Shown here piece after piece: positions 5,460-9,764 of a stretch of 9,764 nucleotides of DNA. The notes beneath the pieces were generated by a model. It worked only from the letters and a program-made list of their open reading frames with translations, made no database searches and was not told the origin of the DNA. The stretch is taken from positions 1-9,764 of the forward strand of contig JBKPNX010000018.1 in assembly GCA_046732855.1 (NCBI GenBank). Direction: 5' to 3'. A program made the translations under genes and the position numbers. The DNA comes from JBKPNX01 sp046732855 (GTDB lineage: Bacteria; Pseudomonadota; Alphaproteobacteria; Geminicoccales; Geminicoccaceae). The stretch's first letter is position 1, and every line of letters begins with the position of its first letter.

Positions 5460-6485
5460 GTGACCGTACGGCTCGGCCTGACCATGGGCGACCCGGCCGG
5501 CATCGGTCCGGAGATCGTGCTCGCCGCGGCGCGCGACCTGGCGCCCCGCGTCGCCGCCGGGGAGTTCGCGCTGGCGGTCATCGGCACGCCCCGCTGTTTC
5601 GCGGAGACCGCCCGCCGCCTCGGCATCGGGGCGGCGATCGTCGCGGGTGACGACCTGGTCGCCTGGCCGCGCGTGCCGGTGATCGAGGCGGCACGGACGG
5701 ACGCCGCGATCGAGCCGGGCAAGCTCAGCGCCGAAGCGGGCCGCCTCGCCTACGCCGCGATCGAGCGCGCCGTGGCGCGCGCCGTGGCCGGCGACATCGA
5801 CGCCATCGTCACCGCACCGATCAGCAAGGAAGCGCTGCATCTCGCCGGCTACAGCTACCCCGGCCACACCGAGATCCTGGCCGAGCTCACCGGCAGCAAG
5901 GGCAGCTGCATGATGCTGGTGCACGACCGCCTGCGGGTCAGCCACGTCTCGACCCACGTGGCGCTCGCCGACGTGCCCAGACGCGTCACGCCCGAGCGCC
6001 TGCGCTACGTGATCGACCTGACTCATCGGGCGCTCCTGGATCTCGGCTTCGCGCGCCCGAAGATCGGCGTGTGCGCGCTCAACCCGCACGCCGGCGAGGG
6101 CGGCATGTTCGGCCGCGAGGACGTCGACGTGATCGGGCCGGTGGTCGAGAGCTACCGCGCCGCAGGCATGGACGTGACCGGCCCGGTGCCCGCCGACACG
6201 ATCTACGTCAAGGCGCTCGCCGGCCAGTTCGACGCGGTGGTCGCGATGTACCACGACCAGGGCCACATCGTGGTCAAGACGCTGGGCTTCGCCATGGACC
6301 CGAACAGCGGCCAGATGAGCGCGCTGTCCGGCGTGAACATCACCCTCGGCCTGCCGATCGTGCGCACCTCGGTCGACCACGGCACGGCGTTCGACATCGC
6401 GGGCAAGGGCATCGCCAACGCGCAGAGCATGATCGAGGCGATCGAGGTCGCGGCCCGGCTGGTCGGCGCGCGCCGCCCGCGATGA
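5460..6485 (+). CDS. pdxA2: 4-phospho-D-threonate dehydrogenase-like PdxA2, 341 aa
   Basis: NAD-dependent, divalent-metal oxidative decarboxylase of the PdxA family. MGDPAGIGPEIV (9-20) opens the protein. The metal-binding histidines are all present: H166 in STHVAL, H210 in NPHAGEGGMFG and H265 in MYHDQGH. TAPISKEAL (118-126), GHTEIL (135-140) and GLPIVRTSVDHGTAFDIAGKG (from 297) complete the family pattern. The longer loop GFAMDPNSGQMSALSG (276-291) before VNITLG is typical of PdxA2-like members rather than classical vitamin B6 PdxA, and the neighbouring DUF1537 kinase agrees. PdxA2 converts 4-phospho-D-threonate to dihydroxyacetone phosphate, CO2 and NADH. GTG is the start. The last four bases (ATGA, 6482-6485) overlap the start of the acetyltransferase gene. 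A role in pyridoxal phosphate synthesis remains the alternative. Confidence 0.88.
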   Translation: MTVRLGLTMGDPAGIGPEIVLAAARDLAPRVAAGEFALAVIGTPRCFAETARRLGIGAAIVAGDDLVAWPRVPVIEAARTDAAIEPGKLSAEAGRLAYAAIERAVARAVAGDIDAIVTAPISKEALHLAGYSYPGHTEILAELTGSKGSCMMLVHDRLRVSHVSTHVALADVPRRVTPERLRYVIDLTHRALLDLGFARPKIGVCALNPHAGEGGMFGREDVDVIGPVVESYRAAGMDVTGPVPADTIYVKALAGQFDAVVAMYHDQGHIVVKTLGFAMDPNSGQMSALSGVNITLGLPIVRTSVDHGTAFDIAGKGIANAQSMIEAIEVAARLVGARRPR

Positions 6486-7027
6486 GCGGCGCCCTCGTCA
6501 TTCGCGCGGCGAGCGCCGCCGACATCGGGCCACTGCGCGAGCTGCAGGCGGCCGCGATGTGCGCGCTCGGCGCGACCTATTACAGGCCCGCGCAGGTCGC
6601 GGCGGCGGTCCGCTACATCTGCGTGCCGGACGGCGACCTGATCGCGGATGGCACCTATCTGGTCGCCGAACTGAACGGCCGGCTCGTCGGCTGCGGCGGC
6701 TGGAGCCTGCGGCGCAAGGCGTACGCCGGGCCGACGGCCAGCCACACCGACGCGGAACGGCTCGATCCCGCGATCGAGCCGACCAACATCCGCGCCATGT
6801 TCACCGCGCCCGACGTTGCGCGCCGCGGCGTCGGCCGCGCGATCCTCGCCGCCGCGGAAGACGCCGCCCGGGCTGCGGGCTTCAGGCGTGCGCGGCTCGG
6901 CGCCACGCTCAGCGGCGAGGACTTTTATCGCCGCTCCGGCTATGTCGAGATCGGCCGGGACACCGCGCTGCTGCCCGACGGCACCGCGCTCGAGGTGATC
7001 GTGATGGAGAAAGACCTGGCGGGCTGA
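6482..7027 (+). CDS. GNAT-family N-acetyltransferase, 181 aa
   Basis: Acetyl-CoA-dependent acetyltransferase. The N-terminus VIRAASAADIGPLRELQ (6-22) is the usual beta1-alpha1 region. TYLVAELNGRLVGCGGW (58-74) forms the beta2-beta4 strands, and FTAPDVARRGVGRAIL (107-122) is motif A, with the R-R-G-x-G pyrophosphate loop at 114-118. GEDFYRRSGYVEI (145-157) is the common motif B ending. The substrate cannot be read from the sequence. Its ATG overlaps the stop of the pdxA2-like gene by 4 bp, so it is translationally coupled to the acid-sugar genes. That is unusual for this pathway and may point to acetylation of an intermediate, an amine or a protein of the pathway. Confidence 0.85.
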   Translation: MSGALVIRAASAADIGPLRELQAAAMCALGATYYRPAQVAAAVRYICVPDGDLIADGTYLVAELNGRLVGCGGWSLRRKAYAGPTASHTDAERLDPAIEPTNIRAMFTAPDVARRGVGRAILAAAEDAARAAGFRRARLGATLSGEDFYRRSGYVEIGRDTALLPDGTALEVIVMEKDLAG

Positions 7028-7137
7028 CCGGCGGCGTGCGCCTGACCAGGAACTGGCACGCCGAAGGGAGAGTCGCAATCGTAGCTTCGTGCTCCATGAT
7101 TGTGTCACGATCCTCGAGTTCGTGCTCCGCGTTGCCA

Positions 7138-7225
7138 GTCATCGCGAGACCGCAAAGCGGTTGGGCGATCCAGATGATCGCGTATCTCCTGGATTGCTTC
7201 GCGCCGTCCTCGCGCTCGCAAGGAC
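7138..7225. repeat. Rhizobial-type intergenic palindromic element
   Basis: The gap between the acetyltransferase and dehydrogenase genes holds GTCATCGCGAG... leading to GCGATCCAG (7165-7173), a 15-nt spacer, then CTGGATTGC (7189-7197) and ...CGCTCGCAAGGAC. The inner arms pair over 9 bp with one G-T. The 'GCGATCCAG / CTGGATTGCTTCGC / CTCGCAA' wording matches the dispersed palindromes that fill Bradyrhizobium-like intergenic regions. It would form an extended RNA hairpin and could separate the operon's two parts or stabilise the upstream mRNA. Remembered family likeness, not searched. Confidence 0.6.
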
Positions 7226-7261
7226 GGGCCATGCATGGCTCAGGTTATTGCGCAACTGAAT

Positions 7262-7267
7262 GGGAGG
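7262..7267 (+). promoter_or_regulatory. Shine-Dalgarno selecting the start of the Ldh_2 dehydrogenase
   Basis: GGGAGG lies 7 nt before ATG 7275. An alternative ATG at 7260 overlaps this site itself and so is unlikely to be used. Confidence 0.7.
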
Positions 7268-7274
7268 CCGAGTG

Positions 7275-8363
7275 ATGGGCATTGCGGCGGCGTCGCTGCG
7301 CGACCTGGTCCAGACGATCTTCGAGCGGGCCGGCAGCGAGCCGGCCGAGGCGGAGGCCGTGGCCGATCATCTGATCGAGGCCAACCTGATGGGCCACGAC
7401 AGCCACGGCGTGATCCGGGTCGCGCCCTACATCGAGCTGCTGCGTGCCGGCAAATGGCGCGCGAACCGGCACATCGAGATCGTCACCGACGCCGGCGCGA
7501 TCGTGGTGGTCGACGGCGGCATGGGGCTCGGCCAGGTGATCGCCAAGGAGGCGATCGCGCTCGGCACCGGGCGCGCCGCGGCGCACGGCGTCGCCGTGGT
7601 CGGCGTGCGCAACAGCGGCCACATGGGCCGGATCGGCGCCTGGGCCGAGCAGGCCGCAGCGGCGGGGCTGGTCTCGCTGCACTTCGTCAACACCACGGGT
7701 TTTGGCATCCAGGTGGCGCCGTTCGGCGGCTCCGACCGGCGCCTCTCGGTCAATCCGATCGCGCTCGGCGTGCCGCGGCCCGGCCAGGAGCCGCTCGTCC
7801 ACGACATGTCGACCAGCACGATCGCCGCCGGCAAGATCCGGGTCGCGCGCAACAAGGGCGAGCTCTTGCCGGAGGGCGCGATCCTCGATGGCCAGGGCCG
7901 GCCGACCCGCGACCCCGAGGCGTTCTTTGCCCATCCGCCCGGTGCCCTGACCACCGCCGCCGGGCACAAGGGTTACGGCCTCGCGCTGTTCGTCGAGGTC
8001 CTCGCCGGCGCGCTCACCGGTGGCGGCGCGGGCCATCCCGACAATCCGACCGCCGACCGGCCGATCAACGGCCTCCTGTCAATCCTGATCGACCCGGCGC
8101 GCATGGCCGGCAGCCAGGCCTTGGCCGCCGACCTCGAGCGACTTTGCGCCTTCGTCACCGCATCGCCGCCCGCGACGCCCGGCGGCAAGGTCCTGCTGCC
8201 CGGCGAGATCGAGCGGCGCACCCGGGCCGAGCGCCTCGCGCGCGGCATCCCGCTCGACCCCAACACGCTCGACCAGCTGCGCGGCGCGGCGCGCTCCGTG
8301 GATCTGTCTGAAGCCGAGATCGAACGCGCCATCGTTGCGACGGAGACATCGCGCCAGAGCTAG
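7275..8363 (+). CDS. Ldh_2-family NAD(P)-dependent 2-hydroxyacid dehydrogenase, 362 aa
   Basis: Member of the malate/L-lactate/sulfolactate/ureidoglycolate dehydrogenase family, a fold distinct from classical Rossmann LDH/MDH, oxidising a 2-hydroxy acid to the 2-oxo acid in the cytosol. Visible marks are MGHDSHGVIRV (39-49, with S43, H44 and R48), VVVDGGMGLGQ (77-87), VRNSGHMGRIG (111-121, with H116), FGGSDRRLSVNPIALGVP (150-167), MSTSTIAAGKI (178-188), HKGYGLALFVEVLAGALTGG (231-250) and a C-terminal LPGEIERRTRAERL (308-321). Length is normal. The ATG at 7275 is preceded by GGGAGG. It lies 247 bp after the acetyltransferase on the same strand and probably serves the same acid-sugar catabolism. 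Candidate substrates are malate, L-threonate-like acids or sulfolactate; family members are too alike to choose. Confidence 0.87.
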   Translation: MGIAAASLRDLVQTIFERAGSEPAEAEAVADHLIEANLMGHDSHGVIRVAPYIELLRAGKWRANRHIEIVTDAGAIVVVDGGMGLGQVIAKEAIALGTGRAAAHGVAVVGVRNSGHMGRIGAWAEQAAAAGLVSLHFVNTTGFGIQVAPFGGSDRRLSVNPIALGVPRPGQEPLVHDMSTSTIAAGKIRVARNKGELLPEGAILDGQGRPTRDPEAFFAHPPGALTTAAGHKGYGLALFVEVLAGALTGGGAGHPDNPTADRPINGLLSILIDPARMAGSQALAADLERLCAFVTASPPATPGGKVLLPGEIERRTRAERLARGIPLDPNTLDQLRGAARSVDLSEAEIERAIVATETSRQS

Positions 8364-8448
8364 CCACCGACGTCCGACGCAGCACCTGATGCACGCAGGC
8401 TTCGGCGACGCTCACCGATTTGCGAGGGCGGTGCGCGCAGGTATGGTG

Positions 8449-8467
8449 CAGCGCACCGGCTGCGCTG
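8449..8467 (+). terminator. Stem-loop downstream of the dehydrogenase, possible terminator
   Basis: CAGCGCA (8449-8455), loop CCGGC, TGCGCTG (8461-8467): a perfect 7-bp GC-rich stem extendable by two G-T pairs. It lies 85 bp after the dehydrogenase stop and before the next gene's start. No T run follows, so it may be a Rho-type or weak terminator, or merely a hairpin. Confidence 0.3.
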
Positions 8468-8525
8468 TGCGCCTCAGCCAAGCTGTAGTGAGCGGGCGGC
8501 TGAAAGGGGGAGACATCGCCATTTG

Positions 8526-9281
8526 ATGAGTCGTCGTACATCGCTCGCGCTCGCAGCCGCGGTCGCGCTAATGCCACGCCTGCCGCGGGCCGAGGACGCG
8601 CCCACAGCGCGCAACGTCGTTCTCGTCCATGGGCTGTTCGCGGACGGCTCATGCTGGTCCGAGGTGATCGCACCCCTGCAGGTATCAGGGCTGAACGTGA
8701 CCGCCGTGCAGAATCCGCTGACGACGCTGGACGATGCGGTCGCGGAGACCCGACAGGTGCTGGCCCGGCAGGACGGGCCGACCGTGCTGGTCGGACATTC
8801 CTTTGCCGGCATGATCGTGTCGGAGGCCGGCGTCGATCCGAACGTGTCGGCACTCGTCTACGTCGCGGCACGGGCTCCGGATGCGGGCGAGGACTACACG
8901 GCGCTCGCCAAGCAGTTCCCGACGCCGCCCGCCTCGGCTGGCATCGTCTTCGACGGCGACGAGGGAAGACTCACCGAGGCTGCGTTTCTGCGCGATTTCG
9001 CTGGCGATCTGCCTGAGGCCCGGGCCCGGGTCCTCTATGCGGTCCAGCAGCCGTTTCACAAGGCGCTACTGAGCGGCAGGACCGCACACGCCGCGTGGCG
9101 TTCAAAGCCGAGCTTCTATGCGGTTTCGACCGAAGACCGGACGATCAATCCTGACCTTCAGCGGTTCATGGCCAAGCGTATGGGCGCAACGACGATCGAG
9201 GTGAAGGCGAGCCATTTGTCTCTGATCTCGCATCCGCAGGAGATCACCGATCTGATCCTGCGAGCGGCCGGGCGCAGATGA
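8526..9281 (+). CDS. Exported alpha/beta hydrolase, 251 aa
   Basis: Serine hydrolase of the small esterase-like alpha/beta group (AB hydrolase 6 type). An N-terminal signal peptide is likely: MSRRTSLALAAAVALMPRLPRAEDA, with basic residues, a hydrophobic core and possible cleavage near A22. The core begins VVLVHGLFADGSCW (31-44, HG oxyanion loop). The nucleophile S92 is in VGHSFAGM (89-96), the acid is probably D204 in STEDRTI (201-207) and the base H230 in ASHLSL (228-233). The frame can start at TTG 8523 or ATG 8526; a purine-rich AAAGGGGGAGA (8503-8513) lies upstream at rather long spacing. It stands 162 bp after the dehydrogenase and looks like a separate unit. The substrate is unknown; close relatives are annotated as salicylate-esterase-like or generic hydrolases. 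Confidence 0.85.
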   Translation: MSRRTSLALAAAVALMPRLPRAEDAPTARNVVLVHGLFADGSCWSEVIAPLQVSGLNVTAVQNPLTTLDDAVAETRQVLARQDGPTVLVGHSFAGMIVSEAGVDPNVSALVYVAARAPDAGEDYTALAKQFPTPPASAGIVFDGDEGRLTEAAFLRDFAGDLPEARARVLYAVQQPFHKALLSGRTAHAAWRSKPSFYAVSTEDRTINPDLQRFMAKRMGATTIEVKASHLSLISHPQEITDLILRAAGRR

Positions 9282-9327
9282 CTGCGTCCACCAGAACGAG
9301 CTGGCAGGCGGTCACGCCCGGGTCGGA

Positions 9328-9349
9328 GAGTGGTCGTTTTCGACCGCTC
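9328..9349 (+). terminator. Hairpin after the exported hydrolase, possible terminator
   Basis: GAGTGGTCG (9328-9336), TTTT loop, CGACCGCTC (9341-9349): a 9-bp stem with one G-T pair, 46 bp after the hydrolase stop. It lacks a following T run. Position fits a terminator between the two hydrolase genes. Confidence 0.4.
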
Positions 9350-9391
9350 CAATCCGCATCGGTCCAAACCGGCATATCTTTCCACGTCAGA

Positions 9392-9404
9392 GACGCTAAG
9401 CGTC
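9392..9404. promoter_or_regulatory. 13-bp palindrome, candidate operator
   Basis: GACGCT-A-AGCGTC is a perfect 6+6 inverted repeat, 24 bp before the ATG of the chloroperoxidase-like gene and just before its ribosome site (AGGAGG, 9413-9418). The position suits a repressor operator or the end of a leader hairpin. No regulator gene is in the window. Confidence 0.35.
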
Positions 9405-9428
9405 CAATCAGCAGGAGGGATGCAGCAC

Positions 9429-9764
9429 ATGCCTACGGTCACCACCAAGGACGGCCTCGAGATCTACTACAAGGACTGGGGCTCCGGTCAGCCGATCGTG
9501 TTCAGCCATGGCTGGCCCTCTCGGCGGACGACTGGGACCCGCAGATGCTGTTCTTCCTCGGCCAGGGCTTCCGCGTGGTCGCCCATGACCGGCGCGGCCA
9601 CGGCCGCTCCACCCAGACCGGGAGCGGCCACGACATGGATCACTATGCCGACGATCTCGCGGCGGTGGTCGAGCATCTGGATCTGAGGATGCCGTGCACG
9701 TCGGCCACTCCACCGGCGGCGGCGAAGTGGTGCACTACCTCGCGCGCCACGGCGAGAGCCGGGC
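9429..9764 (+). pseudogene. Non-heme chloroperoxidase-like alpha/beta hydrolase with two frameshifts (cut by window edge)
   Basis: Starts MPTVTTKDGLEIYYKDWGSGQPIVFSHGWP after AGGAGG (10-nt spacing), typical of cofactor-free haloperoxidase/arylesterase-type hydrolases. After HGWP the frame breaks near 9516-9518: an expected CCCC reads CCC. The next frame then gives LSADDWDPQMLFFLGQGFRVVAHDRRGHGRS and DMDHYADDLAAVVEHLDLR. At 9687-9688 an expected GGG reads GG, and the third frame continues DAVHVGHSTGGGEVVHYLARHGESR to the window end. The oxyanion HGWP, the HDRRGHGRS loop and the nucleophile GHSTGG are all intact. Both lesions are one-base losses in homopolymers, so sequencing or assembly error is as likely as real decay. 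The catalytic Asp and His lie beyond the window. Confidence 0.8.

Noticed and set aside
4032..6380. A very long minus-strand open frame (782 codons) opposite the kinase and pdxA2-like genes
   Set aside because: It is the low-complexity Arg/Ala/Gly/His-rich antisense shadow expected in about 72% GC DNA, and both sense-strand genes have full family motifs. Only its last part overlaps the real signal-peptide remnant in repeat copy 2.
6203..7108. A 301-codon minus-strand frame opposite the acetyltransferase
   Set aside because: Antisense of the GNAT and the end of pdxA2, no domain recognised, explained by GC-rich codon bias.
7235..8311. A 358-codon plus-strand frame overlapping the dehydrogenase
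   Set aside because: Arg/Pro/Gly-rich shadow frame with no motifs; the Ldh_2 frame at 7275-8363 has complete family motifs and a ribosome site.

Overview
The window looks like a piece of an alphaproteobacterial chromosome, probably Rhizobiales-like. The reasons are the very GC-rich coding DNA from about 4300 onwards, an IS630-type element at the left edge, a rhizobial-style intergenic palindrome, and gene families common in that group. The genus cannot be fixed from the sequence alone.

Left part (1-4310): the edge holds the 5' end of an IS630-family transposase (minus strand). Next is a 183-bp segment (177-359) that recurs as a direct repeat at 4127-4309 with 7 mismatches and no gaps. Both copies carry the start of one gene for an exported protein, with a clear signal peptide ending in an AxA site; neither copy is intact. 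Between the repeats lies a lower-GC cassette on the minus strand. It holds a 747-residue protein joining an N-terminal SAM methyltransferase, a CDP-glycerol-transferase-like GT-B domain and a C-terminal coiled coil, followed by a GT8-like glycosyltransferase. This looks like an acquired surface-polysaccharide cassette. Downstream of it a good promoter and Shine-Dalgarno drive a chimeric 97-residue ORF that runs into repeat copy 1.

Middle part (4344-8363, plus strand): a tight catabolic operon of a four-carbon acid-sugar kinase (DUF1537 family), a PdxA2-type 4-phospho-threonate dehydrogenase and a GNAT acetyltransferase. After a gap with a palindromic repeat comes an Ldh_2-family NAD(P)-dependent 2-hydroxyacid dehydrogenase. 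By analogy with known acid-sugar pathways, the kinase and PdxA2 would phosphorylate D-threonate (or a related C4 acid) and then oxidatively decarboxylate it to dihydroxyacetone phosphate. The Ldh_2 enzyme could feed or drain the pathway.

Right part (8526-9764, plus strand): two alpha/beta hydrolases. The first has a signal peptide. The second is a non-heme chloroperoxidase-like gene carrying two single-base frameshifts and cut by the window edge. No complete undescribed system is evident. The most unusual items are the repeat-flanked glycosyltransferase cassette, its triple-domain fusion protein and the promoter-driven chimeric ORF.
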